From Sebastes aleutianus (taxonomy: Eukaryota; Chordata; Actinopteri; Perciformes; Sebastidae), in the NCBI GenBank assembly GCA_916700875.1, contig CAKAKS010000031.1:15945124-16009123 (forward strand): a DNA stretch of 64,000 nt, in the 5' to 3' direction. The notes beneath the pieces are model-generated. The model was not told where the DNA came from and made no database searches. It saw only the letters and a list, made by a program, of their open reading frames with translations. The translations under genes were made by a program, and so were the position numbers. Positions within the stretch are counted from its first letter, which is position 1, and every line of letters begins with the position of its first letter. This document shows positions 35,390 to 48,905 of the stretch, piece by piece.

Positions 35390-35585
35390 TTGTTGTTGAG
35401 ACATTTGTCTAAAAATCAGGAATGTCAACATGCCAGGGGTGTTGGAGGTCAGGGGATAACCAAAGTCTTTAGCATTCATCCTCTGGGGACTGTGAATGTC
35501 TGTACAAACTTTCACATCAATCCATCCAATAGTTGTTGAGATATTTCAGTCTGAACCAAAGTGGCAGACCTATTGACAGACCGAC
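35390..35585. repeat. Two tandem pieces of a dispersed teleost repeat
   Basis: The phrase ATCCAAT(T/A)GTTGTTGAGA occurs at about 35386 and about 35521. The second copy is followed by TTTCAGTCTGAACCAAAGTGG. The same motif is found near 28540 and 39205. Confidence 0.5.
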
Positions 35586-36569
35586 ACACTATCCTGGCTA
35601 AAAACACGTGTTTGTATGTGTTCATTTAGCTTTGTTCATCCAAAAGGTCTTACGTCTGTATTTATATTTACTGAGGGATTTATATTATTTTGGGAATGCG
35701 GGTGTTATTATCTTTTCACTTATGAATATGATCAGAGGAAGCAAAAACACAAGTGAAAACACAAACACAGAGAAACGGTCACTGAACAAGGGCTGGTATC
35801 TTTTTTCATTGTAACTCCTCTCAGTTCAGTCTCCTTATATCGAGCATGTATTGAGTTATTAATATGCTATTCTTTAAGGTGCAAACTATCCTACTCTGCT
35901 TTTTTAAGGGAGATGATATAACATTTCAGTCCAGACATTTTCGTTATCTGGCTCTTTTAAACACCGTATTTCTGCCCCGTGGCAAAAAAAGAGGATTCTT
36001 TACAAGAAACTGGGCATCACCTTGTGATGTGGAAAAGGCATCAATGAAAAGAGGAGAGAGAAAGCTGAGAGACAGTGGAGAAATAACTGGTTATGCGGTG
36101 AAAGAAAGTGACGGCCCGGGGCTGCTGGGAGGTAAGTGTGTGGTCGGAGAAAACAGCTGAAAAGAATTGGAAAAGGGGGGGAGGACAGAGAGAGAACAAG
36201 AAGGTAAAAAAAACTTAAAAAGTACATGAGATGGAGGGAGTACCAGTAAAAGACGGGGTAAGTACAACAACCAGGCTCAAATATCAGAGGAGAATTATCC
36301 ACAGATTGAATATAAACCACCGTTCACTGTGACATTATAGCAACCTCTCTTACATTCATGTCATAATTGGTACAGGAAATGAAGTCAAACCCTGTTTTTT
36401 ATATAATTTATGGTGTGCATACAATACAGCAATCCATTTACGTTCTGTAATTATTTCTTTATATTGCAGTTTTCCGCATTTCCACACTAGATTCAATTAT
36501 ACAAGCCAAACTACTTGTGTCGTGTGCAGCAAGTAATCTGATTTTGTTTGCAATTATCATTAAACAACT

Positions 36570-37400
36570 TGTTCTCACACCCAACTCGTTAAAATATGCC
36601 AGCTTGGTCAGTGGCCCTATCCGCGTCACACTATGACGCTCTAGGTACTCCTCTAGCATCAGTTTCGCGCGTGCAGGGCTGCCTCTAGTGGCCATAGTAG
36701 TTATGACGGGAGTGAAGGAGGAAGTCAGGCGAGCGACAAAGTCCACGTAAGGAGGAGGTTGGGGGTGGATGGATGGGTTCAAAACAAACACAGGACTTTC
36801 ACACAGGAGACCGCTGTTCTTCGGCCCGTGTGAAAGTAAAAGTAACCGTTGAATTATTTTAAACGTTATTCACCTGACTTGTTAGTGTCATTAATCCCGT
36901 GAGTTGCTAGTCATGTGAGTCGTTAAGCAGTGTCGGTAGAAACATGAGTCGTTTGTCAGTCAAGCTAAGGTCAACCACGATTATTTCCTAAACCAAAATA
37001 AGTGGTTGTGTTGCCTAAACCTAACTTCCTGTGAAAAGGAAGTGTATTTTGAAAAGGACAAATAGTGACACCCCGTGTGTCGGTCTCCGATGCCGAGGGG
37101 CGCTGACCTAGCGGCGATATTTGACGAGTCGGGAGTGAGAATGTGTCGCAGAAACCGTGCTGTTCGTCTCCCGTGTGAAACCAAAAGTACTTAACTTACG
37201 TAACAAACATACTTATTTTAACCCAAACCATGATCTTTCCCTAAACCTACCAAGCAGTATTGTTTGAATTCACAACATTAACCACGTGTTGAAGTCTATC
37301 GGACTACGCTGCATGTTGAAAAATTACGCTAAAGGTGTACCGAGTGCATTAAAAAGTGACGCCAAGGGGTCCTGATTGGGAGTGAGAACGTGTCGCATTA
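36570..37400. repeat. Inverted-terminus repeat with three end-like motifs
   Basis: The left end, GTTCTCACACCCAACTCGT, recurs inverted at about 37124-37145 (GACGAGTCGGGAGTGAGAA) and again at about 37375-37395 (ATTGGGAGTGAGAACGTG). This suggests a composite DNA transposon or two adjacent copies. The interior has TAAACCTAAC-type motifs. There is no coding frame of note. Confidence 0.45.
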
Positions 37401-40400
37401 AAACAACATGAGACTGTTTGGCTGCACTGTAAACACACACCAGTCACTCTGCTGTTATATGTCTGACAGAGTAGCTGCTGATGAGCAGAGACAAGTAATC
37501 ACTGGTGTCACCAAATCAACCATGACTGAAATTTTAAAGAGTATAACTTTAACTTAAGTTTGATATTTTAATAAGGGAGTGGATGGAAAGTTGAGGCTCT
37601 TATGGAAGTAAATAATAGTTATTCAATTGGTGGCCTGGTGTACTGGAGATTTTGAAAAAAGGCAACTCAAACCACCTGGTTATAAATATTTTAAAGCTAT
37701 TTAGAATTTATAGTTCTATACAAACGCATTATTAATGTAGTTGTATGCAGCTATAAGGACATTTTAATGTTTATTAATGTACAGTATTTGTAACTTTTCC
37801 AATGAAGTTGTACTATATTGGTATTCATCATCAGTTTATACAGCAGTCTCTACTCCTGGGTGTCCCCAGGAGGAGTTATAGTTCTTGTTATATCTGCTCA
37901 CAACTACATTATGTAGTGTGTTGTAAACTATTTATACTGCAGCACAAGAGTCCGACTGGTCTTTCTCTGGGATGTTAAAGAGTGATTCATAAATTAGAGT
38001 ACAACTTGTGGCAATTAGATCCTCTCGGAAAGCCGAACGAGACAGCGAGGGATTTTAACAAAAGCAGGTGTGCAGAAGCGGATGTTGTGGTTCATGGGTA
38101 CAATATTATATATTATATGATATGAACAGTGCCGGGCCGCAGCTTGAGAGCTGTTTGTGTGTTGTGTTTGTTTGTTTTATCCTCTGCAATATCAAAATTA
38201 TTGCAACATAAGCTCAATATTGTGTAAAAATAGCAGCACGTGTTCACCAGCTGGCCTAGGATCAGGACCTAACAGTGAAGCTTCTCTCAGAGTCTAAATA
38301 AAGACTAAAACTACTGGAGGTGAGAGGCCAGAACTAAAAAAAAATCTCAGCAATCAAAGCTTTTAAAACATCTTGCAATTTTATTCAACATCTAGCAGCT
38401 GTTTACCTGATATAGAGTATTATTCCTAGACTGTAACTAAATGAATTGGAGGTATCTATGGACAGATGTTCTTACTAACTTAAACCAGCCCTTAAAGGAT
38501 GTCAGCTATAAGGAAACATACTCAGTGACTTTAACTGGCTAATAGTACACAATAGATTGATACAAACAGAAATATTACCACAATCTGACTCCCAGTAATG
38601 TTTGTCCTCTAAATATCTGTTTTGTCCTTGAACCAACCCATGTCACAACACACTTCTACCCCCTATAAAACTGACTTCAGGTCAGTGTGTGTTGCCCCCA
38701 AGTGGAGAGACTGTGGAAACACACAGACAGACAGACAAACAGTGAAATACAGGCAGTAAAGGCTTCGAACATTTACCTGAAAATGATGTTAAACTAACAC
38801 TCATTACTTGATTTAATCGACAGATCTGTAAAACTCAGTTTCTCCGGAAAGAACCACACAAAAGTACCTCTTTAAATCTCGTGTTTACCAGAGATGTGCT
38901 CATACTTTTCTTAGAAATAAGTCATTCAGCATGAAAAAATCAGAGTATTTCCATTTTGTGCTATTTTATATAAGGGAATACTGTTCTGTTTACATTTATC
39001 TAAGAGCCTTAGTTACTAGTTAGTTCATTCATATTTATCATACAAAACCAAAATAAGATGCATTTTAAAAATTGCAAATAATTCTTGTCAAGGCCTTTTT
39101 GTCTGTAATGGTCCTAAAACTGCATTTTCTCAATACATGTAAAGAAATCCACCAGTGCAGTAAAGGTGTTGCAGCCTGTTTTCTGTGCAAATACTGTACA
39201 AACATTCATGGTAATCCATCCAATAGTTGTTGAGTTGACCGACCAACAGTCCAACGTTGTCATCCTTAGAGCCACTCCGCTAACAAGTGTGTATTTAGTA
39301 TCATTTGATTTCAGTTGAACAGGACCGTTTAGTTTTTAGTGTGTTTGTTTCTTCCTGTTTTCTTGTTGCTGCCTGCAGCTTCTGAATCTGTTGAGTTCAG
39401 CAGGAAGCTGCTCATGTGCAGAAAACTTTTCTTCAAAAAGTACAACTCACAGACGTCTGAGTAGAGGTCCATCGAATAAAAGAAAATAAAAGACGTCTCC
39501 TGCCAGGACACCTGATGAGTTGACTTTCTTAGCTACAGACAAATTAAATCAAAGTAGGGGCGAAAGAAAAGTGAAATGTTTCACATTTTTCTCATAAATA
39601 TCAGTGAAGCAACAGGCTCGGTGAGCTGCTTCGGGATTTTGGATCGGATTAAGACAATCATTTGGCTCATGAACAACCCATTTTACTCCCAAAAGATTAG
39701 AAATATGTCCATGAAGCCAAAAAAAAAAGAAAAAAAGAGAAGAAGAAATCAGCACATGGAGGTGAATAAATGTGCTGCCATTCCTCAAACGTTTGTTAGT
39801 TAAAATTAAAGAACGGGCAGGTTGCTTGTCGTGCTTTATGTTCTATCCAAGAGACAGAAAAAGAAATGTGAGGGCGGCAGTTTGTACGCGCCTCATGCCA
39901 CCGCTCATACGTTTGTTGTAACAATAGCTGTACAAACACGCTGTTTGCATGTTTCCGTGGAGGAGATGGTGGCTCTGTCACACACTAATTATAACAGACT
40001 CTTCACTGTTCAACAGAAGTTGGCACGGTTGATATAAAACTGATTTTCTTTTGGCATTTATTTGTATCCTAATGTGTGGATCTATTTATTTTACCTTTTG
40101 ATTTATTTAAGGTTTCTTTTTGTTTATTTCTGAACTCATATTGTCAGCTGTAGATCTGTCAACTAGTCTGTGAAACTTTTAAAGTTACTTAAGTTGTATA
40201 CTGATGTCAGTTTGGAGGGGCAGCTGAGCTTGAATCTGCTCTACTTATGGATCTAAGGAGACATAAGACCCAACAATGCAACTCCTCATACTGACTTTCT
40301 GATATGCACTAACATACGTTTTGAAGAATCATTTATTGAGGTTAAACTGGAGAAAGTAGGCGGCCTATTTTTTTTTTTTTTTATTATTATTTTGCTGGTT

Positions 40401-41222
40401 GTGTTGGGCATCCTCTTGATGTTTTTAACACACTTGAAATATATACTTTTAATTATCTTGTACGTCAACACTAATATTGCTTCTTAAAACCCTGTCTTGT
40501 GGCCAGTTCACCTTCCTGACAATAATTCATAATGATTTATAATTCTTTCATGGGCAATTCAATGATTCTTTGGGGGAGAGCGGGGTCAGTTGAGACACTT
40601 TTGTATCAACACCAAAATCACTTTCCATTACTCACAGACTACTTAAACAGTAATGAAAAGAAATTGATCCCTGAACAGATACAGGCGTCTGCTAACAGTT
40701 TATCACGTTTTTTAAAGTCAGATCCAAACGTGAAAGGCACAATTTTGTTAAATGTACCTCCCCAGGTCGGTTGGACACCTTGTTCTGGAAACCAATATAT
40801 TATTTAAAATGATATTTTTAATAAATTATATTATATATTATATTATATTATTCATAAATTACTGAGATATGTGTTTGGCAAAAAAGGGTTTCTGACTGAC
40901 TTCCGCTTGAGTAAACAATCACACAGTGGGTCTTATTCAGCAACGAAAAGCATGTGTCTTGTTGTTGTCTGCTTGTTGTTGATTTGTAACAAGGTAGGAA
41001 CTATTAACAATACCGTCCCAACCGGCCCTATGAGAGCAGACACACTTTAGACTCATGCTATAGCTACCAACAAACCTTCAGACAGCTAACACTAGCATCA
41101 ACTGATCGGCCAGAAAATAAGCTCTCCAGCAATATGTTTTTTGTATGTGGCATAACTAAAAACAGTATAACTACTACTATACTAAACTATACTATACTAT
41201 ACTATAGTAAAAAGTCCTGTCC

Positions 41223-41274
<52 letters not shown>

Positions 41275-43102
41275 TTCTTTTCTCATTTCCTTTGGTCACT
41301 TACAACAAACTACTTTTTTTTTTCAACTGACCAAACAGTTTTTCAATTAGATTCTCTGCCAAACAGTTGAGGTTTCCTTTTACAGTAAAACTGCACTTTC
41401 AAAAATCAGCATTATTTTTTTCCTGTTGAAGTGAAATTAAAGACTCTCTTTTTATGGGCAAGAGCAACATTGTTTTTTTTATCATATTGACGACAGTTTC
41501 CGATCAGAAAACGTTGTATAACTTACTAACTACTTTTAACATGGATGGACATTTCAACTGATTGGTTGAGCATGTTTTTAAAGAAAATGCTACAAATTCA
41601 TCAGACTTGTTTGGGATTCTGATTCGGACAAATGGCTCAATCAGGTTAAGTACAACTTCATTTTAAATAAGATATTGCAACTTAAAAGCAGTTTAATGAA
41701 GCTCACAGGGGGCCACATGCATGTTGATGTTATGTTGTGTTTAGTTGTGTGCGTTACAGTAAGCCTGCACTGTATTAATGTGTGATAGGTACCAAACAAA
41801 TCTGAGCTTGTCTCGTTACAGTCCCTCCTGTAGATGTACGATGGGTGCCATCTAGTGGTGCTGGTGCAACAGTAGAGACACTCATACAGTGGAGTATTTG
41901 GTCAGTTTGACTTGATTTGTATATTTGACATTTAGCATCTTAGGGGTAAAGATGCAATGGGATTTAATTACCTTTATCCTCTAAGTTATTATTAGGTGTT
42001 ATTAATGCAGTTAGAACAACTACAGGTGAAAAGAGTCAAATATTACTTTACTACAGAAAATGTTCAAATTCCTACTTTCTTCATAAAATCCTCTTTGAGG
42101 CAATTTGACCACCTGTAAATCTAAGAACAGTGCACTATTAACAGTATGACTCTGCACATGTTTGTACAGTATAACAGTGATTTTAAATCCTCACTCAATA
42201 AATTCCCCGACATTAGATTTGAGCAGAGACGTTGAACAGCTTCCATTTCTAAGCGTGAACACACTCAAAGCTGCTGCCGATCTCTCCTGTGAGATTACAC
42301 TCTGGATGTCTTGCCAAAGTCTGCTGGCAGAAATGAGACTTTGACAAAAAACTCTAAATTAGACAGACAACTGCAGTGTTTGTTGTAATAAATGTTATCC
42401 TCAAAAAATACATTTGGAGGACTGGAATCCAGGATTTGAAGCCGGTTTTGGCTGAGCTTTACAGGAGAGCAGAACCAAACCAAACCAGGGGACTCAACAG
42501 ATACAAATAACAACTTGTTTACTTCATTAAATAAATCCCCTCAAGATCTTTTACTTGATGTGTGTGCTTTTCATCCAAAATGCCTGTTAAACCCCTTTGA
42601 TTCAAATCCACTGATTCATGTTCAGATACCACTACAGCATTTAACATGGCACCATTTCTTACCACCATTAATTTAAAGATTAGCATAACACACGGCTGTC
42701 ATTATTGTCATTACAAAACTAATCCAAAGCTAACATGCTGAAATGCAAAGCTTAAAGTGTCCAGCAGGTTTGTTACATTTCTATATCTTAGCCAACTGTC
42801 AAGCGATTATCATGTTACAGGATAAAAAATAAACAAGTCCACTGTGGAAGAGTTGCCGTTAGAGATCAGCTTGTTAGTCAAACTGGGGCTGATGTTTGAT
42901 TTGTGATTATCTTCCGGTAGGTGAAAAATGTTAATCTCAAATTAAAAATGTCTTTACAATTTTGAAGAATAAGGCTGGTATCATTTTGTATTGATGGAAC
43001 TGATGTCCCTGTCCTATAGAGAGCTCCAGGGATGACATACTTTTGGTACCCTCGACAAAAAGCCAATGGGATTTTCCCATTTTCAGTGAGACTGTGCACC
43101 AC
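37401..43102. other. Intergenic stretch with no recognised gene
   Basis: Short frames (for example 40532-40807 and 39576-39803) have no recognisable domain. It includes a (CTAT)n microsatellite at 41223-41273 and a short ATCCATCCAATAGTTGTTGA repeat motif near 39205. No RNA gene is seen. Confidence 0.35.
41223..41273. repeat. (CTAT)n microsatellite
   Basis: About 12 tandem CTAT units, preceded at about 41175 by several ACTAT pentamers. Confidence 0.95.
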
Positions 43103-43440
43103 ACTAGTAGGACCAAACTCCAAACTAGTCAGCTTTTTGACGCACTAGTGAACCTCTGGACCGAACTAGTAACGCTGAGAGTCTTACTTGTTAACTAGTA
43201 AGCTGCAAAAGCTCTTACATGTTAACTAGTAAAGCACATATTCACCTCACTAGTTAACTAGTGCAGAACATTGTAGGTCACTAGTTAGCTAGTAAGGCTT
43301 CTGTTGGAATTAGTTGGACAAAAGTGACACAAGTTACTGAAAAACAGTGACTAGTAAGAGTTTTTTGTTCAACTAGTAAGACAAAATGAAAAACTAGTGC
43401 GATCAAATGTCCAACTAGTGCTGACAAAGACCGAACTAGT
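43103..43440. repeat. Cluster of ACTAGT hexamers
   Basis: Around 13 ACTAGT palindromes plus one GCTAGT lie within 338 bp. Spacing is irregular and the sequence between them is otherwise not repeated. About 0.1 would be expected by chance. Several are doubled as ACTAGTTAACTAGT. Boundaries are defined by the first and last hexamer. Confidence 0.85.
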
Positions 43441-43476
43441 GGAGGAAACTGACGTCTGATATCAAGGATATGTAAT

Positions 43477-43916
43477 TAGGGCGATCAAAGTTAACGCGAT
43501 AATAATGTGTTAACGCAAATTATTTTTAAGAAACGTTAAAGGAGGTTAAATAACACTCCGAACTTGTGCTAAATTTTGGGTTCTATGGGTACCCACGAGT
43601 CTCCCCTTTACAGACATGCCCACTTTATGACAATCACATGCAGTTTGGGGGCAAGTCATAGTCAAGTCAGCACACTGACACACTGACAGCTGTTGTTGCC
43701 TGTTGGGCTGCAGTTTGCCATGTTATGATTTGAGCACATTTTTTGTGCTAAATGCAGTACCTGTGAGGGTTTCTGGACATTATTTGTTAATTTTTTGTGT
43801 TGTTAATTGATTTACAATTACAAAAAAAACCGTCTGATTAATTTGTGATTATCATGATTAATCATGGACAAACGTGATTAATCACGATTAAATATTTGAA
43901 TCGATTGACAGCCCTA
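43477..43916 (+). mobile_element. TAGGGCTGTCAA-family hAT copy, internally deleted
   Basis: A 440-bp copy starts TAGGGCGATCAAAGTTAACG and ends CGATTGACAGCCCTA. Target octamers are not clearly preserved. Confidence 0.75.
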
Positions 43917-45230
43917 GTCCTAATACATAGTATGTCAAATGCAGTATGCCAAAATTACCAGGATGTCCCTACTATATCCGGTCGCATTTTGCAGTATGCA
44001 AGCAGCATGCTTTTCTGGCTATTCCGACCCACAATCCTCTGCAGATATATGAGCAAGACGGTCAAAGTTCAAAGCACGAAGTAGTATGTCCCAACTGTGT
44101 GCATACTGCTTGCAATAGTGTGTACATTGGCAGCTACAGCTACAAGGGCAGCTGCAATATGTACTAAAAGTAGAAAGAAAAAGTATAATTTGGTTCAAAA
44201 TATAAAAATAATCTGAGTTCTCCTGATAAAGATATTTTTAGCTTATTTTATGACTTCCATTTGCTGCCTTACACTGAGTTTAACATTGTAATAACAATCT
44301 TCATCCAGTGGATGTCAGTCCTGCTATCTTTTAAATTTCAGTGGACTTAGTGTCCCAATACGAGACAGCTTGGCACCTCTGTTGGGAATGAAGTGTGTAA
44401 TATATCTACATGTATAATGTCTGTTTTCGGCCTTAACCTTTCATAAGTGTGACAGACTAGAATTAAACATCTGTTCAGTAAAGACACATCTGTGGAGGGA
44501 GGTGACGACCAGCTCTGAACCATCACTTCTAATAAAAGCTCGCTGCTCATCCAAACAGTGCAGGTCAGAGAAAATATAGCTTAGAGAAACAGAAATAGGT
44601 TGAGGTCTTCATCATTTTTATCTAGGCTATGCCCGTTCCCGACGGGTGTTTGGGGATAGCCTGAGGTTAGACCAGAAAAGTGAGTCAGAAATGGAATGGG
44701 TCGTTTAAATAGGGCAGATGTTTCTCTAGGAGTCACATCGGGGAATAGAGAGCAGGAGAGAGAAAAGCATGACGCTCCCTTCACAAGACAAGGAGCTTGT
44801 TCATTGTTTGAGCTGAACAGAGGGCTATTTTTCATTTGTCACCTGCACTAGCCCATATAATATCCAAATATATACTCAAATGCTTCTGTCTCTGGCAAAT
44901 AGGGCAACATTTCTAATTCTTTGTTGCACATTTTCTACAACAATTTGAGTCTTTGGAGAGAAAAGGGCTGTGAAAACTCATTGTAGGCCACGGTATGATT
45001 GTTGGCTACCTCGGATCACATCAGCAAATTTGTATCACATTACATACTGTATTTTACTCAGCAGTTTCTAGTATTTATATAACCTACAGCTACTTGGTTT
45101 TAGCCATGCTAGCAGCGCAAGTCCCCCACCACAACTATTATTGGATGGATTATATGCCATTAAATGTACCAAAGATAATATTACGAATAAATGTTGGCAT
45201 TAATTCACTGATCAAATGTGACAGAAATTG
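43917..45230. other. Intergenic stretch with no recognised gene
   Basis: Frames 43896-44084 and 44995-45231 lack recognisable domains. No clear repeat is seen. Confidence 0.35.
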
Positions 45231-45238
45231 ATATTTGA

Positions 45239-46018
45239 AAATAATGCATACATAATTACATAAATATATTTAATAATGAAACATACATTTTAAATGAATA
45301 AAAAATAAATGTAAAATTAAATAAATCAATTTAAGCTAATCAAAATAAATAAATAAAAGGGAAAATTAAAGAATTAAAGAGTAGATAAATAGGGGAATTA
45401 ATACAAAGGTAAATAAATATCAATTTATTTTTAATGCCTTCATTTATTTTTAATATTATTTTTGGTACATTTAATGGCATATTAATTTGAGTAATTTATT
45501 AATATGTTAATTTTTTTATTTTTGGCAAGTTCTGTCCTCCATATCAGTATGCTAGCATGGCATCGCTGCAATATTCCTAAGGGGCTGTGATATCTACGCA
45601 TCTTCTATCACATTTTATCTCCCTCCTCACTTTTGGAGTTGTAAATAATTAAATATATAAATAAATTTAATAATGAATACATATATTTTAAAATCAATTT
45701 TAAATGAATAAAAAATAAATGCAAAATCAATTAATTTAATAAAAATAAATATATAAATAAAAGGGAAAATTAAATAGAAGAGTAGGTAAATAGGGGAATT
45801 AATAAAAAGGTAAATAAAGAAGCAAATTAAATAAACCAGAAATAACCATTTATGTCACATTTTATCAAATAATTAATGCCTACATTTATTTTTTATCTTA
45901 ATTTTGGAACATTTAATGGCATTTTCATTTATCAAGTAATATTAATTTATTTATTGATTTTGGCCGGTTCTGTCCTTCATATCGGTATGTTAGCATGGCA
46001 TCACTGCAATATTCCTAA
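45239..46018. repeat. Two tandem AT-rich repeat copies
   Basis: Copy 1 (about 45239-45580) and copy 2 (about 45641-46018) share TTAAATGAATAAAAAATAAA, a GGGAAAATTAAA block, ATAGGGGAATTAATA, ACATTTAATGGCAT and the ending GCATGGCATC.CTGCAATAT. The ends are 438 bp apart. They are non-coding; the class is unknown. Confidence 0.75.
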
Positions 46019-46373
46019 TGAATAAAACACCTACTACTATGTCATCATGACAAGTGCCTCATGCAAGTCTTTTCATCAGTATTTATATCACTAGATTTTA
46101 TCTCCCTTATCACTTTTTGAGACTGTGATGCATCCGGACAAATAAACGGTGATAGGATATAACAGCCTAGCTGCCATCAAACAGACACTACACTGACTGA
46201 TGCACATCAGGGGAAAATGCAGCGAGTAGACGATCAGTAAATCAGACTATAAAGTGCCACATTTACAGGAAACAGGAAACACGTTACAAATTAAAATAGC
46301 ATTTTGAATTCAGAAACATGCCACTGTATTTCAAAGCACCACACTTGAACCATCTCCTGTACATAAACACATT

Positions 46374-47699
46374 TTTATTCAGCCTGATATAGGTTACACA
46401 TGGAACAAAAACAAATCAAATTCTAAGAGAACTACTTCCCTTTGTGGAGCTAATGATATGACAGTTTTAACTCAGCTTCAGATCCCCACATGACAGCTGT
46501 CAACATTAGCTGCCGTGGGCTGTGAGGAATTAAGCATAATCACATGCTACGACTGACCTGAGGCTTTTTTTTTTTTTTTTTCTTTTTTCTCCTTTCTTCA
46601 AAAATAATACAAAAAGAAAACATATCCCCTCGGCAGTCTTTATGTACGTTTTCTCACTAAATGATATGGAATGTTATCTTGGAAAAAGCAGGTAAAAAGT
46701 AAAATCTGCAACAGCAGAAAACGAGATAAGAAACTGAATGAATAAAAAAAAAATGAAACTGATTCCCAGAATCCTGTTCCCAGGCTGCTACTGTGTGTGA
46801 GGCATTAAGAAAACACCACCTCAGTCCAAAGTGTGTTCGACAAACGAAAAACAACTGAAACCTGCTGCTGTGATTCAGTCTCATAATCCTCAAACGTGGA
46901 CATGAACAGAAAGCACAACCTCTTTAGTATAGATTCATTTACACTGCTTGCAGATCAGCTTTGGAGTCTAATATATTAGGACTGACAGTCATAGACACAA
47001 AGCAAAGACTGATGAGGGAAAACAGGGGAAGGGTCTTAACATCTAACTAGTGTTAGTCGTTTTTTTTTTTGTTTTTTTTGTAAATTTCACAAAGTGCAAA
47101 TTTTCATTTATATTACATCATAACCAATTTTAGAAATTGTTCATTTTTCTATTATATAACAATGAAAAATGGTTAATTCCACATACCCCCAACCTAGCCA
47201 TAACCAGCCCCCCTCCCCACCCGTTCCCACCAGCTATCCATCAGAATATTTAAAAAAAGGAATCACTAAATACATGCTGCAATGACGCCCACCAATTTGT
47301 TTGAAACCACCTTTTTTAGGCTCTTTGAATCTCTTACAGTACACTGTTACTGTCAGCGTGCGTTTATAGTTAAAATATATATATTAATCTATCATTAAAT
47401 AGTATGCCTCTTGCACAGTCTTGCATGCGTTGAAGAGCATTTGGAGGCAAGCTGTACAAGGAGGAGAGGCGTGTGGACGGACTTGCTCAGGCTGTAGGCT
47501 CCGGGCCAGGTCCAGGCACTCTGTCGCCACCTGTAAACGGTTTTTGCCCTTTTCTCCTTGCAACCACGTCAGTCCAGAAGATGGTTCTCCAGTGTGTTTT
47601 TGTCGCATTTTGTTTGTGTGTGTGTGTGTGTGTGTGTACGTACATGAGTGTGTGCATGTGTGTGGTCCTAAACTCAGCTTCACAGGAGAACTGTGCAGA
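46374..47699 (-). other. dolpp1: Probable dolpp1 3' UTR
   Basis: Downstream of the dolpp1 stop on the minus strand, an AATAAA (46374-46379) is a plausible poly(A) signal. The stretch holds A/T runs and a GT repeat (about 47614-47637) but no recognised transposon. The end point is inference. Confidence 0.4.
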
Positions 47700-48861
47700 T
47701 CACTGAAGTTTTGTTCCAAGCTTTCGTTGTCTGTTCCTAAAGAAAAAAATACAGAAAGAATCGAGTCATGCACCGAATGCAAAAGTCTCAAAGATGGTAA
47801 AGGCTCGGTCACACCAGCATTTAAAGGGTAACTTCTGTATATTTCGACCTGGATCCCATGGTTTTGTGTCTAAGTGACAACAAAAAAATTGATACAGACT
47901 ACTGAGAGAACACTGTAGACGGCAGCTGCTCACAGGCTGCAATGTAATCCTATAGGGGCAAGCTGGCACTGTCATTTACGTCCACTAAAAGTGCTGGTTT
48001 TTGCCATCATGATTGTTATTATAGGTGTCTGACATTATGGAAAGAGTCTCGCTCAAGGAGAAGTCTCGTTCTGAAATCTGGCGAGGTGAAATGGTGCCGG
48101 AAAGACATCGGTGGAGTAGTGGAATACATCCATGGTGGAAATGTGAGTGGCAGCTGGTCAGTTTGTTGTGTTGGAGTACAGAAAGCGTAGCTTAGTGTTA
48201 TCTAAAAGATTTTTTCTGTTTGTCATTCTCAATTCAAGTGGTACAATACGAATAGAAACAATACAAGAAGTAGGCAAGAAATGAGAATATCATAAATTAT
48301 CACAAATTAAAATGAATATAAAAGTAATAAATAATAATAGATCCTACCAACAACGAAATTAAAGGAAACATAAATAAGGTCACACTGGCCAGGCAAACTG
48401 AACTTCAAACCACAGAGATTCGGTCAGAAGCCACAGAAGCACTGAGAGCTGATCACACTGAACACACTACTTTCTCTCTCGTCTGCTGCACAGACATGAG
48501 TTGAGTTTCGCAACATATGCTTGTTTGAGGGGGAGAAGGGGGCTCAAGGTTGGCCACGGCCGACGAGACTTCTCCGCAATCCGCTTGGAGGCTAGTCAGG
48601 CGCGCTTTGGCCAGACTCCAGAGATGGTCCATCTCTGCCGTGGCTCGGCACAACTCGGCACGATTAAACTGGTAAAGGAAACGCGGCATGGTTTGACTCA
48701 GCGCGGCCAAAGGTGCCAATGGAAAAGCCCTAAATGACACTTAGCACACATCACCAGGACACGTAGATAAACGCCAGTGTGCTACTTTCTGGTGTGACCG
48801 GGCCTTAACGGTGATAGATGTGGTGTTCATGACGTAAAATTATTTATTGACGTTTATTTAT

Positions 48862-48905
<44 letters not shown>

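Noticed and set aside
36459..36791. 110-codon minus-strand frame
   Set aside because: Largely inside an inverted-terminus repeat at 36570-37400; no domain.
47384..47812. 142-codon minus frame and 136-codon plus frame around the dolpp1 stop
   Set aside because: Both overlap the real final dolpp1 exon and a GT repeat in other frames.
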